DNA from: Colocasia esculenta
Lineage: Eukaryota > Streptophyta > Magnoliopsida > Alismatales > Araceae
DNA: 64,000 nt
NCBI GenBank assembly: GCA_014218235.1
Contig: CM024759.1
Span: 74,359,079-74,423,078 of the forward strand
Direction of reading: 5' to 3'
Shown: positions 24,729 to 36,480 of the stretch, in pieces
Position numbering within the stretch: position 1 is the stretch's first letter
How the letters are laid out: each line of letters begins with the position of its first letter
Notes under the pieces: model-generated
Database searches by the model: none
Seen by the model: the letters and a program-made list of their open reading frames with translations, nothing else
Told to the model about the DNA's origin: nothing
Position numbers and translations under genes: made by a program

Positions 24729-25585
24729 GGTGCCTAGCCATGGCGGAAGTTACTCTGGAAGGCAAGGCCTTCGTACCGGACAGCAAGGCTTCGTACTCGG
24801 CCACGTTGTTGGAGGCCGGAAAGCGAAAACGGAGGGCGTATTGGAACTCTAACCCCTCCGGGGAGGTGAGGACCAAACCCGCTCCACTCCCTGTGACACA
24901 AGAGGATCCGTCGACGTAGAGCTCCCATGAGGTTCGTCTGCCAACGGTGGATCCTGCTCAGCCGGAAGGGTACATTCCGCCACGAAGTCTGCTAGCGCCT
25001 GTGCTTTGACCGCCGTCCTCGGTCAAAAGCTGATGTCGAACTCACCAAGCTCTATCGCCCACTTAACCAACTGCCAGAAGCCTCCGGCCGCTGAAGGATG
25101 GATTTCAACAGCTGATCAGTTAGGACTGTAACGGAATGGGCCTGAAAATAGGGCCTAAGCTTCCGAGCAGCCGTGACGAGAGCAAGGGCGAGTTTTTCTG
25201 CTCTGGGGTACCTCCTTTCAGCTTCTTGGAGGACCCTGCTGATGTAGTATACTGGATGCTGCGCCGCTCCCACTTCTCTGATCAAGACTGCACTGATGGA
25301 GTGTTCGGTGACCGAAAGGTACACGAACAGAGGTTCTCCGAGCACAGGCTTTGAGAGAACAGGAGGGGCTGCCAAATATGCCTTCAGCTCGGTGAAGGCA
25401 GCCTCACATTCTTCAGTCCACCGTACTTGCCCCCCTTGCTTCGAGGCGCTTTTAGGGCCTCGGAGCAACTTGAAGAAGTTAAAACTTATTTCCGCTGCTC
25501 GAGACATGAACCGGTTTAGTGCCGCAAGACGCCCTGTCAGGCGTTGGACGTCGCGCACTATCTTTGGACTGCTCATTTCAAGCAC
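24670..25585 (-). pseudogene. Tat-element RNase H region (frameshifted)
   Basis: The part at 25052-25585 follows the reverse transcriptase (SSPKIVRDVQRLTGRLAALN, then the RNase H-like HPVYYISRVLQEAERRYPRA). The part at 24670-24876 carries the second RNase H-type block (FPASNNVAEYEALLSG). The pieces are in different frames, with breaks near 25080 and 24900. Two RNase H-like blocks are usual in Tat elements. Confidence 0.75.
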
Positions 25586-25619
25586 GGCTTGGATTTTCTC
25601 CGGGTTTGCCTCTATTCCT

Positions 25620-26276
25620 CTATTTGATACGAGGAAACCGAGGAACTTGCCCGACCGAACACCAAACGCGCACTGGCAGGGTGAGCTTCATATTGTACTT
25701 TCGCAGAGTTGCAAAAGTTTCCTGGAGGTCGGAAATGTGATCAATGCTCAGAAGCGTTTTGACCAACATGTCATCCACATAGACTTCCATGTTGCGCCCG
25801 ATCTGCTGCTCGAACATCTTGTTGACCAGCCGCTGGTAAGTCGCGCCCGCGTTCTTTAGACCGAAAGGCATTCTGGTAAAACAGTATAAGCCTAGGTCTA
25901 TGACGAACGTCGTGGCGTCTTGATCCGGGGGATGCATACTGATCTGGTGGTAACCAGAGTAGGCATCCAAAAAGCTGAGAAGCTCGTGTCCGGAAGTAGC
26001 ATCCACCAGCTGGTCAATGCACGGCAGAGGGAAGTTGTCCTTGGGCGTTGCTTTATTGAGATCTTTGTAATCCACGCACACACGCCATTTACCGTTGGCC
26101 TTGCGTACGAGGACCACATTGGAGATCCATCTTGGATATTGGGCTTCTTGGAGGAGCCCAACAGTTCGGCTCTTGACTACGTGATCCTGGATCACGGTCT
26201 GCCGTTCTCGGTTCACACGTCGCCTCCTTTGCTGAACTGGTGGGATCCGTGGATCTAGGCGGAGGCGATGGACCAT
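25620..26276 (-). pseudogene. Tat-element reverse transcriptase (frameshifted at both ends)
   Basis: Reverse transcriptase motifs are clear: NVVLVRKANGKWRVCVDYKD, the FPLPCIDQLVD block, FLDAYSGYHQI, and the catalytic YVDDMLVK. It is out of frame with the protease because of a 12-base G run (26283-26294). It loses frame again near 25680, after which the CAFGVRSGKFLGFLVSNRG block lies in another frame. Confidence 0.88.
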
Positions 26277-27073
26277 TACCTCGGGGGGGGGGGGATGCCC
26301 GGAAGCTCATCATCAGACCAGGCGAACACGTCCAAATTGGCCAGCAGGAAGGCTGTGTAGCGCTGCTGCTCGGCTTTAGTTAGAAAGGCGCCAATATATA
26401 GGACGTGTTCGGGGTCCTCGTCTACCTGGATGGGGATTAAATCTTCAGCAAGCGTTCCTCGGCTGGTGGAAGGTTGATCAGTCGCTGGAGGGGCTGGATC
26501 AGCGAGTGGTTGCTTGTCCCTTAAAGAGAGGACATAGCAGCGGCGAGACTCGCGCTGACACCCGAGCACTTCGCCAACCCCGCTCGGAGTAGGAAACTTC
26601 ATCTTCTGATGGAGTGATGAAGGTACTGCTTTGATGCGCCCGATCAGACCCCTACCGAGGATGGCGTTGTATCCAGGCATGTTGTTGATGACCAAAAAGT
26701 CAACAATCTTGGTCACAACCCTCGGAGCCGTCCCTAAGGTGATTGGGAGGCGAACCCTTCCCATGGGCTGGACCGAAACTCCCGAAAAGCCGAACAAAGG
26801 TGAGTTTACAGGGGTGAGTTGGTCGGTTCTCAGGCCCATGAGGACAAAATAGTCGTAAGCCAAGACATCGGGGGCGCTTCCATTATCCACCAGAATCCGA
26901 CGCACATTACAGTGGTTGATGGTGGCCGAAATGACCAACGCATCGGTGTGTGGGGTTGTAACCCCTACAAGATCTTCGTCCGAGAAGGTTATAGCCTCCT
27001 CGGGCTGTGCGCGTGCAGGACTGGCGGGGTATGGAGCCGGCCGAGGTGCCGAAGGCCTATCTACGACATGCAC
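26276..27073 (-). pseudogene. Tat-element aspartic protease region
   Basis: This is a retroviral-type protease of about 266 residues, with the active-site block RRILVDNGSAPDVL and the flap/terminal block NAILGRGLIGRIKAVPSSLH. It is in frame with the gag C-terminal part upstream but separated by a stop at 27092. It ends at a homopolymer-induced frameshift. Confidence 0.82.
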
Positions 27074-27091
27074 TCGCCTTGCGTAGTCGCG

Positions 27092-28714
27092 TCAGCTTCG
27101 AGTGCTTTCGCCGCCTGCGTCGAAGCCTCCTGCAATCACGTTGATCTCCTGCCCATTGGGCTCATTGTTGATCGACTGTTCGGGGGTACGCTCGCGGCGT
27201 CTAGGGCGCTCTTCATTCCGGCGCACGAACCGCCCAAGATAGCCGCGCTTGATAAGGTCTTCGATTTCGTCCTTAAGCTGGCGGCACTCGGAGGTGTCGT
27301 GGCCGTGGTCACGATGAAAGCGACAGTACTTGTTCTGATCGCGCTTCCGGGGGTCGGAGCGCATCCTTTGTGGCCACCGAAAAAATGCTTCGTTCTTGAT
27401 CTTTGCCAGGATCTGTTCGGGTGCCATGGTGAGGGGGGTGTAGTTGGTGAAGGGGCGCGAACGACGCGGAGAATCACCATTGCGTCTTCCCTTCTTCCGA
27501 TCTCGGTCGGAACCGTTGTCGGAAGGCCGCTTCTTATCCGACTGCTCCCCCTGCTCGACCCTACTTGCTGCCAGGCTCTCCTCGCAAGCCGCGTGGCGCT
27601 GTGCGATGGAGAGCAGCTCGGCGAGGGTAGCGGGCTGCTGAACGCCGAGGGTCCTCTGCAAAAAGCCGTCGCGAGTGCCCTGGATGAGGGCACTGGTTGC
27701 CAGAGGGACGTCCAGGCGCGAGATGCGAAGCGCCTCTGTTCAGAACCTCTTCACGAAGTCCCAGAGCGCCTCGCCTTTCTTCTGGCGTATGGCCAGGAGA
27801 GACGCCGCCGTTCGCGGCTGCGACCTTCCGCCAAGGAAGTTGTCCCGGAAGGACTTCTTCAGTTGGCAGAAGGAGGTGATGGAGCCCGCCGGGAGGGTTT
27901 CGAACCAGGCCCTGGCGGTCTCCTTGAGAGTTGCAGGGAAGGCCCTGCACTTGGCCGCGTCTGATGCTCCATGGAACACCATGTGCGACTCGAAGCCGTG
28001 GATGTTGTCGGCCGGGTCAGTTGTGCCGTCGTAGGGTGCGATGGTGGGCAGAGGGAGCTTGGAGGAGACCTGAGCTTCCAGGATCTCCTTGCTGAAAGGG
28101 GAGCGGAAGTCCAAGTCATCCTCCGTCGGAGCTTTCCCCTCCGCACGCTGAACCATTGCGTCCATACGGCGCTCGAGGTCGACCACACGCCTTAAGCGCC
28201 TAGCGAGCTCCTGCTCGGAGTTGGCAGGGCCCCCTCGTCCGGACGCGTGGGAGTTGCCTCCCACGACTGATCGTGGCGGACGGGGGGAGGCGACAGAGCG
28301 ACAGGGCGAACGCCCGCGGCGCTCCGGTGCCCGCTCTTCCGACGGAGCTCGGTGGGAACGGTGCGGAGAATCAGCCTGCTGCTCTTGAGGCGCCAGGGGG
28401 GCGCGAGAGCGTCGATGCGACGATTCCGCCTGCCGCTCGCGCTGCAGGGAAACCGCCGGGGCGGCTGCTCCTGCCAGCTGAACCTGTAGGGCGAGGCAGA
28501 CGCCCGTCAACTGCTGCATCTGCCCCCGAAGTTCTGCTACTTCAAGGGCAGTTGCGGGTGCGGCGGCCGCTGGTGTAGGGACGTCGTGATTAGCGCCAGC
28601 AGGGGCGATAGCGACGTCAACAGGGGGGGATCGCCGGCGAGAGTCCCCTCGCGACTGACGGGACCTCGTCGCCCGGCTCCCTACATTCTGGTACGAGGAT
28701 CGTTCGCGAGCCAT
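27092..28714 (-). pseudogene. Tat-element gag (one internal stop)
   Basis: The ATG at 28714 lies about 10 bases inside the primer site. The N-terminal part is Arg/Pro/Ala-rich, then the gag domain (LPLPTIAPYDGTTDPADNIH, ARAWFETLPAGSI, FRDNFLGGR). An in-frame TGA at 27740-27742 splits it. The same frame continues to a Cys-His block typical of Tat gag (KYCRFHRDHGHDTSECRQLK). The stop context suggests a CGA-to-TGA change. Confidence 0.85.
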
Positions 28715-28724
28715 GGCTGCGTCG

Positions 28725-28742
28725 TTCCCACAGACGGCGCCA
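28725..28742 (-). other. Primer-binding site of the Tat-like element
   Basis: On the minus strand this reads TGGCGCCGTCTGTGGGAA, two bases from the 5' LTR. The same 18 bases occur at 63115-63132 in the element at the window end. I did not assign the tRNA. Confidence 0.8.
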
Positions 28743-28744
28743 AA

Positions 28745-29477
28745 TGTGGTGGTGTAATCCTGTTTGGGCCGGAACCAAACGGGCCTCCACTAGAATGAAC
28801 TGGGAAGACGGATGCCGGTGCGGACGGGGGCCTGCAAGACCAGAAATGGATCAGGGGGCCCGGTGAAGACCGGGGAAACCCTCCGATGCCTAAGTCAGTC
28901 CAGAGCTTGCAAGGCAGGGGGTTTCGGAGTATGAGAGCGTGTTCGCGTAAGGGAGAACGTACCGTTGCATGATCCTGTACCTGTGCTTTTATAGACGAGG
29001 ATGCAGAGGCAGTCGTGCGTAACGCCTAGAGATCGTGCCTGAAAAGACGCCTTGATGAGCGCACACAACGGAAGGAGTTATGCGCTCCGGTATCCGTGGG
29101 GATGCCAGGCAGTCAATGCGCCCCTTGATGGTGGGGTGCGTGGCCTGTGGCGGTTATAACCGTTGTGTATGCCAAGAGACCTGTTCGGCCATTTCTGGAT
29201 GTGATGCCCGAGCAGGTGCCTCGCGAGGGGGCGAACGGAACTGCTGTTCGGCACTGTCTGAGGCTGCTCGGAACAATCAAGGCAGATGACCCTGCTCGGA
29301 AACAAGCAGAGGGGTTTTTTGGCGAAGTCGGCTCGTGGGGGCGAAAAGGTCTTCTAAGGCCTCTGAACCACCCTGATGAGGACGTGGCACAATGACATAG
29401 GGCCACGCCCGTTGATATGATGCGAGCGGGCCGTAACGAGCCATCATGGGCCTATGTGGCCAGATTTGGCCACCACA
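28745..29477 (-). repeat. 5' LTR of the Tat-like element
   Basis: This 733-bp partner of 10820-11552 has TGTGGTGG/CCACCACA ends and a minus-strand TATA box CTATAAAAG at 28986-28994. The GTTAA target duplication follows at 29478-29482. Confidence 0.93.
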
Positions 29478-29482
29478 GTTAA

Positions 29483-30390
29483 GATTAGGATATACATTTT
29501 GTTTACTTAGATTGTACGTGAAGATACCTAGATGTGGCTTAGTGGAGCATTGAACGTGCCTCTCGGACTATTTTGTGGATACTATCGACAGTAATTTTCA
29601 CCAAAAAAATTAATAATAAGGGAAGATGCCCATTGAAATATGCTATTTTCACATGTAAAAGATGTTTATTAAGTGCATTTATTTATGATATAGAATTCTT
29701 ATTATCTTGTTCGATTTTGACGCATATGGGGAGAATCGAATTAGAATTTCGGATGATGGCAAGTCATTTCACTTTTTACATATATTCTGTGTTGAAGCAT
29801 ATTCCTACCTTACAAATTTTCGGTTCAGATGAATAATTGAAATTTAAGTGTTTCCAAAGTTTAAATCTGATGCTTCAAACCTTGTAAAGCACCAAAATTT
29901 AATTTATTATTTTCTGCTGCCTATTTCTAACTGTGAAATTATTATAGCAAAAAACGTGTGACATAGTACTAACGTTAACAAATTTATATATATTCCATTT
30001 TTTTCTTATGTAGAGATACTTCTAACAATTTACCAGGATTAAAAGTGAGGTCTCACAATTATAACCCATTAACCCTGCATTGATTCGTCATTGAAAGTGT
30101 TCATGCATTTAAAAATCAGTTCCATGTTCCTCTTGCTAAGAGATACTTTTTCGGACATTTATTATTATTAACAAAATAAATAAAAAATTAAACATCCTTT
30201 TTAATAGCTCCATTTGGGTGAAGATTATTGTGATTAAAAATCAAGAGGGACGAAATCATTTTGGTGACAAAATATTAAAAATTTTTGCCACGTATTGATA
30301 TTTATTTTGATCACATATTATTATAAATATAAATTTGTGAAAGAGAGGCACGGAAACTAATGCCATGTCATGAACTTCGAATTTATATAT
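29483..30390. other. AT-rich intergenic sequence
   Basis: This is the continuation of the pre-insertion locus beyond the retrotransposon. No coding frame, RNA gene or element terminus was recognised. Confidence 0.5.
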
Positions 30391-33049
30391 ATTACTAAAA
30401 CTCAATCCTGACACTGTTCTATTAGAGCGCCACGTAAGCATTCTCTCCCAACTCTCTTTTTCTCTCCTCTCACGTACTATTTCGGTTTCTCAAACTCCCC
30501 ACTTTCATTCTCTCTCCTCTCACCCAGTTTCTCTGCCTCCCAACTCTCTTTCTCTCTCCTCTCACCTACTTCTTCCCCTCAATATTCTCTCCTCTCACGT
30601 ACTCAACAAAACTGTTTAGCAGTTTTAACACACGACTCTCCCAACTCTCGCTCTCCTCCGCATGCGAGATGCCATGAACTTCCAACCAACACTTGCAGAA
30701 TAAACCTTTGTCGCTCTGTACCTTCGCTTCCACAAACACTCCTTGCGTCTCTCTACCGGCATTTCTATTTGCATAAGAACAAAATCATTCATCACGTTGC
30801 CGCTGTTTCCGTCTGCAAAACGAAGGAATCGCCATTAAAGGCATGCACCTGTCCACCTTTTTCCCAGTCGCCACATGCCGTCTTCTTCCCCATGCACCCC
30901 AACTCATGCACACGGTGGGCATGAGTAAGAGGCCCCCCACCGTAAAAGAAACAGTTTAGTTCTCTGTCTTGATTCTCTCCCTTTCTCTTTCTCCACAGCT
31001 CTCATAACCCCTTTCTTCTCCACCTGCTCACAAGCCATGTCCGGGCCTCTATTTTGGCAAAATCTGCAGATCCCCGCACCCCAACTGTAAAAAAAAATAA
31101 CAAAAGTTTAGATTTACATAGCACACGGTGGGCATGAGGAAGAGGCCCCCCACTGTAAAAAAAAATAGTTCATTGCCTCCATGCGTCCCACTGCACTCTG
31201 GCGGGTTGGATTCTTTGCCTCTGCATCTGGCGGTCACCTACCTCCCTTAACCGCCATGCCCTACCTATGGCCACCAGCCTACTGCACTCCCGTGAAACAC
31301 TGTAGAGCAGATAGAAGATATTGGAGGTCCTAGAACTGAATTGTCACCTGAAGGCAGATCTCACACATGGTATCACCTTTCTCATTACACCAGCGCTGGA
31401 CACACGGTGGGCATGAGGAAGATCCACAGACCGCCCCGCCTTCGCCGCCTTCCCCAGCTCCGCAGTGCCAAGCAGCACTCCACGCGCCAACCACAGTGCG
31501 TGGGGCCTCTGCATTTTTCTCCCTCCCCCCTGCTACCGGGTTGCCATTCCAAACAGCCTCCATCGCGAAAGCCCGCCAACGGCGCCCCTTCTGATCCCCC
31601 TGTTCGCGAACCTCACCCCCACTGTACGCTGCCTCCGTGCCCAGTCACGCCTACGCGTGGGCTTCTCCTCCGCCCCCACACGGAAGCCACTGTGTGTTCT
31701 GCCCACAGAACGTGCCGTGGGTGAACCAGAACGCCGGCGACTGTGACACCTGCATGCCAACGGGTCACGGAACTTGCCAAGGCCATCTCCCTGTTGCTCT
31801 GCTTTAATGCCATTTTGTATTCTATTCATTGTCGCCAGAGTGCTGTCGCCGTCGTGGATCTTCCATGCTCCGACGCCATTGTTACCAACTAAAACCATTC
31901 TCTGCACTGGGTGGGTTTATACATTTCTATCGTCTACTCAATATTACATGTCATTTATATATATGAAAACCAGAATAGAAATTATATACACAACACGTAC
32001 TGGCCATGCATATATTAACTACTACTATTTGATGTCGTAGGGGGTGCAGTCGGCGGCGGCAACAAGAGGCATCCATTTCTTCGAGTTCTAAAACCAGCAT
32101 CTTCATCACCTGTCCGTAAATTTTTTACTGAAACCGTGCTCTGCACTAGGTGGGTTTATACATTTCTACCTTCTACTAATTACATGTCGTTTATATATAT
32201 GAAAACCAGAATAGAAATTATATACACAACACATACTGGCCATGCATATATTATCTACTACTATTTGATGTCGTAGGGGGTGCAGTCGGCGACGGCAACA
32301 AGAGGCATCTATTTCTTCGAGTTCTAAAATCAGAATCTTCGTCACCTGTCGGTAAGTTTTTTTCCCGCTTTTATGAACAATTTCTTTGTTTTGCATATGA
32401 ATCACCATGCCAGGCATGTAGAGAGATAAGTTACAAAACCCAGGTTTTTAAGAAGATGGCGTAGATAGATGTTCTTAAATACTGTAGCGCAAACAGTAAA
32501 CAGTGGTAACCACTGTTGCGCACAGTAAAAAAGCCTTTAATTTATAGTTTTGTTAGTTTTAAAAAATTATTTTAAAACCAAATTTTGTAATATGACATTT
32601 TCCAATTTATAGATTTTTAAGAAAATATAAAAAAGAAAATTATTAAAAAATTATACATGCTAATGTGCACCGGGTCCGGGACCCGACTGATGACATGTTA
32701 CTTGGTGAACACAACATTGACGAGTTGATGTAGTATTCATATTTTTTTTTAGATGCATAGCTTTCAATTAACCATTATATGAATATGTAGGTAATATTTA
32801 TGGATATCCTTTTTACCTTTTTTTCATATTTGAACAAAATGAGGAGCTGCTAATATTTTCTTCTTAATTTGAATAAATTTGGCAGGCCCAATCTTAAAAT
32901 ATTATGTTCTTATATGTTATATATATTTTTAATATTCCTCTATTATTATCATAACAATCCTATCACATTTAATTTTATAATTTATAAATTTATTACAATT
33001 AAATATATATTTGAAAAAAAAATCGTGCATGGCACGGGTAGAGATCTAG
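30391..33049 (+). mobile_element. Putative non-autonomous Helitron (copy A)
   Basis: The 3' end has the Helitron form: a hairpin CGTGCatgGCACG at 33024-33036, a short spacer, then CTAG at 33046-33049 followed by T. The 5' portion (ATTACTAAAACTCAATC) matches that of copy B at 33053, and both continue into C/T-rich CCCAACTCTCTC repeats. I do not see a clear 5' TC dinucleotide, so the left end is approximate. There is no Rep/helicase frame. The interior has three dispersed copies of CACACGGTGGGCATGAG (about 30911, 31121 and 31401) and a 239-bp tandem duplication. Confidence 0.62.
31891..32358 (+). repeat. Tandem duplication (~239-bp unit) inside Helitron A
   Basis: Copies at about 31891-32129 and 32130-32358 share CTGCACTxGGTGGGTTTATA, GAAAACCAGAATAGAAATTA, ATTTGATGTCGTAGGGGGTG and the following GCAACAAGAGGCATC segment, with few differences. 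Confidence 0.85.
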
Positions 33050-34242
33050 TAAATTACTAAAACTCAATCTTGACCCTGTCATATTAGAGCCCCACCTCAG
33101 CATCCCCTCCCAACTCTCTCTCTAACCACCGCTCTATCTCTCTACCGCACTTCCCATTATCTCTCCCTAACCTCCGCTCTCTCTCTCTCTCTCTCCTCTC
33201 AACTGCCATCGCACTTTCCAGAGGATCTCCACTCCACTTTCCACCCCTTCTCTCTCTTTCCCTATGCACAAAAAAACAACCTCCGCTCTCTCTCTCTCTC
33301 CTCTCAACATCACACTTCCCACCCTCTCTCTCTCTTTCTCTGTGCACAACTCTCAAATCTCGCTCTAACCTCCGCTCCTCTCTCTCTTTCACAAACTCAT
33401 CTTCTCCGCAGCCCTGCAACTGCGCTCCCCTGCACAAGAAGACCTCCGCTCTCTCTCTCTCTCTCTCTCTCAATTGCCATCGCACTTCCCACCCTCTCTC
33501 TCTCTTTCTCTGTGCACAACTCTCAAATCTCTCTCTAACCTCCGCTCCTCTCTCTTTTTCCAAATCCACCCTGGGCGCCGCCTCCACCGCCATCCCAACT
33601 CTGTATAGATAGTAACTGTAAAACAAAAAACTGTTTGATAGTTTCAACCCACGTCTCTCCCAACTCTCTCTCTCTCCTCTCCACCCACGAACCCCGGCGA
33701 AAACAAATGTGGTTCGGCGATGCAATTCCCCACCTGGGGCGCCATGTACGCCCGCTGCCACCGCACCAGCCACAGTTTTTCCCGTCACAACTGCGTCCAT
33801 TACACCCTCTTCTTCTACCGCCGCCTCACCCTCTCCATCTGCCACCTCGCCAACGGCTTCCTCGACGGCTATCCACTTCTTTGACCTCTCCAATTACGCT
33901 GGTAATTTTCTCTCCCGATCTCTCTACCAATGTAGGGTACAAGAATTAGTGATAAAAGGTGTAATGGCGGTGCCTATTATGCTATCGCTACCCTTCTTGC
34001 ACTTCCTGTTAATGGCCGCATTGGCGGCGTGGGCGGGGTCACCGGTAGAGTCTACAGTAGCGCCACTCAACGACGGTGTGCTGGGCCTCATCGTGTTCAA
34101 GTCTTCCGATCTCTCTTTCTCTCTCTCTCTCTCTCTCTCACACTATATCTCTTTTGGCTGATGCAGCACCCAACTCTCTCTCTCTCTCTCTCTTGACTGA
34201 CGACGGTAACTGCTTCCTCCACCACCATCGCATCCACCGGTC

Positions 34243-34376
34243 GAGAGGGAGAACTACAAGGAGTTCTGGAGGGCCGTGCGCACCGTCCACTTGCTTCTCT
34301 GACGGACACGGCATCCTTACTTCCCCATTGTGGCCCTCGCCGTCATGACCCTTGGCTGCGTCAAGACTTCACTGCT
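34243..34376 (+). pseudogene. Possible captured exon fragment inside Helitron B
   Basis: One frame reads ERENYKEFWRAVRTVHLLL, then a stop. A shift of frame gives RHPYFPIVALAVMTLGCV, which is more protein-like than the CT-rich surroundings. I do not recognise the family. It may be a host exon picked up by the Helitron, or chance. Confidence 0.25.
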
Positions 34377-35380
34377 AGGCAGAGCACGACAGGTGAGGAT
34401 GGCTCCGTCGCCTCCTCCCCAATCGCCTTCTCCCACTGCACTCTCGCAGGTATCCAGATGGTGGAGGCCACCACCTTTCACACGCCTAAACAAACGGACA
34501 AGACGGAGGCAACCTGCACCCTTACACAAGAGCAAGCAACAACATCGACTCAAAGCCATAAAAGACCAACCAGAAGAAGGAAACCAAAACCCAAAACACC
34601 CGCGATTACCTGTGCAGTGAAAGTGAAGAGCATATACAGGTTGATGGAAAAAAAGGGAATAAAGGGAACTATGCAACCAAAAATATCAGCTGCATTTCCA
34701 GCACACTGGACACAAAGAATAGCAGAAGGTGTATAGAGGATAGCAACGGCAAAATAGGGGATCGGAAATCACTGTGACTCACCGAGTAATTATTACCCAT
34801 GTTTTTAGAAGGTTGTATATGCAAGATCTTTTGTATTCTATTCATTGTACATAACTCTTATTTTAAAAATAGGAGTACGAGCCCTCTCGATTAGAGCAGG
34901 GGAGCCTTTTTCCATCAACCTTTATATGTTCTTCTTCACTTTCATGCAGCTGCAGTGATCACACACTTGATACGTCAAGCTGCTCATTTACTCTTCGACA
35001 GATGACTCTTTTCAAATATTTTATAAACATGAAACTTTTCTGTATGGCAGATTATTTTTGTTGTTATTTCTTTGTTAATGCCCATAAATGGTGTGGGCTG
35101 GGTAGTGTCAATGTGTTCATTAGTCTATTAATATTTTACTATTATGTTTTAGCCACAGTATCGTATGCATAGGTGATAACGGCAGTGCCATCACCAACTC
35201 TTTTTTCCTGCATTTTTGAAGATAGAGTGTTCTCTACCTAATCTATTTTACTCCACCGACTTCTTACGCAGGCACCGGCATCGGTGGAACACAAACACTA
35301 TAAATACCCTTTCACAGTCACGCACCATCCACCTAAAATGCCAACGTTTCTTTCTTAAATTTCTGAAATATGCAGATGGG

Positions 35381-35620
35381 TGCTACAGTAATTCACTGTT
35401 CATTCAAGTTCTTTTTTATTTTCTTTCTTAGTTTTAATTTTAAAAAAATCAGATTAAGTAATATTAATTTTTTATTTATACTTTTTGAAAATAAAATTTA
35501 TTTTTTATAAATAGCGCATCGCGTAGTGCTACAGTAACTCACTGTTCATTCAAATTTTTATTTTTTCTTTCTTAATTTAATTTTGTTTTTAAAAATCAGA
35601 TTGAGTAATATTAGTTATTT
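35381..35620. repeat. ~146-bp direct duplication in Helitron B
   Basis: Two adjacent copies begin TGCTACAGTAA(T/C)TCACTG at 35381 and 35527. Both continue through TTCATTCAA and a TCAGATTxAGTAATATTA block. Confidence 0.65.
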
Positions 35621-35697
35621 TGATTTTTAACTTTTTTTAAAATATATAGATAACATAAAATTTTAACTGCTTTACTGCATGCAAATATTTTTTTCTT

Positions 35698-36480
35698 TAT
35701 GAATTCAATGATCAACGCAATAAGCAACAGTGTCTTAATATTATTGGAACAAAAAAAGAAAGAAAACTATTTAAATAGAATGTCAAGTAGAAATATAAAT
35801 AGATAGGAAAAGTTAGAAAACATATTCCTCTTATTAAGCAGTCAATGTAAAAATCTATCTTCACCATATTTACATTTTATAAATAATAATTTTCTATTCA
35901 TCTTATTATTCTCTAAACATTATATGTTTTTTCATGCATTCAAAGATATGCTATTTATTACATCCCTAAGAACATAATAAAGATATTATTATGCTCTTAG
36001 GGATGTAATAAATATATTATTACATCAGGACTATAAATAAAATTTTTTATTTAAAATATCTTTATGAATTTAGTGATCAACGCAATAAACAAACCCGGCT
36101 TAATATTATTGGAATTAAAAAGAATATAAAATATTTAAATAGAATGTCAAGCAGAAATATAAATAACTAAGAAAAGTTAGACAAAATAATGAAATATCCT
36201 TAATTATTAAATAATAGCATAATTAAAATTAATCTTCACCGTATTTTACATTTTATAATAACATAACTTTTATATTTAAAATTACAAATCTTTATAAATA
36301 ATATTTTCTATTCATCTTATTATTTCTAAACATTATACTTTTTTTTCATGCATTGCATATATATCTTTGAATGCAAACAGCATAATAAAGATATTATTAC
36401 ATCAAATTATAAATTATTTATTTATTTATAATATCTTTATGAATTTAGTGATCAACTCAATAAACAAATTAGGGTTAACA
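35698..36480. repeat. Dispersed direct repeats in the 3' half of Helitron B
   Basis: Blocks beginning TATGAATT(C/T)A(A/G)TGATCAAC occur at about 35698, 36062 and 36440. The first two continue for over 250 bp with shared TTTAAATAGAATGTCAAG and TTTTCTATTCATCTTATTAT segments. The third is short and runs into the terminal hairpin. Confidence 0.65.
35956..36010. repeat. 55-bp near-perfect hairpin
   Basis: Two 25-base arms (35956-35980 and 35986-36010) flank the loop AGATA. The arms pair with a single mismatch and contain TTACATCCCTAAGA on the left and its complement on the right. It lies inside the repeated 3' half of Helitron B. Confidence 0.85.

Larger units (their letters stand above)
10820..29477 (-). 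mobile_element. Tat-lineage Ty3/gypsy LTR retrotransposon, with a second retrotransposon nested inside
   Basis: Both LTRs are 733 bp and bounded by perfect 8-bp inverted ends (TGTGGTGG...CCACCACA). A 5-bp target duplication, GTTAA, is at 10815-10819 and 29478-29482. Gag and pol lie on the minus strand, so the 28745-29477 LTR is the 5' LTR. The adjacent primer-binding site reads TGGCGCCGTCTGTGGGAA on the minus strand, and a purine-rich tract (GTGGGGGGCAAG) abuts the other LTR. Without the nested insertion (12142-20629) it is about 10.2 kb. The pol sequence, the primer site and an extra antisense ORF between pol and the 3' LTR place it in the Tat/Retand group. All major ORFs are broken, so it is not autonomous now. 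Confidence 0.93.

Noticed and set aside
10200..29500. A last UTP6 exon beyond the retrotransposon
   Set aside because: Reading through the possible donor at 10200 gives a short, family-like C-terminus and a stop at 10232, and no candidate exon was seen after 29478.
33084..33893. 269-residue minus-strand frame rich in RERERE
   Set aside because: It is a translation of CT/GA microsatellite sequence in the Helitron head, with no real protein features.
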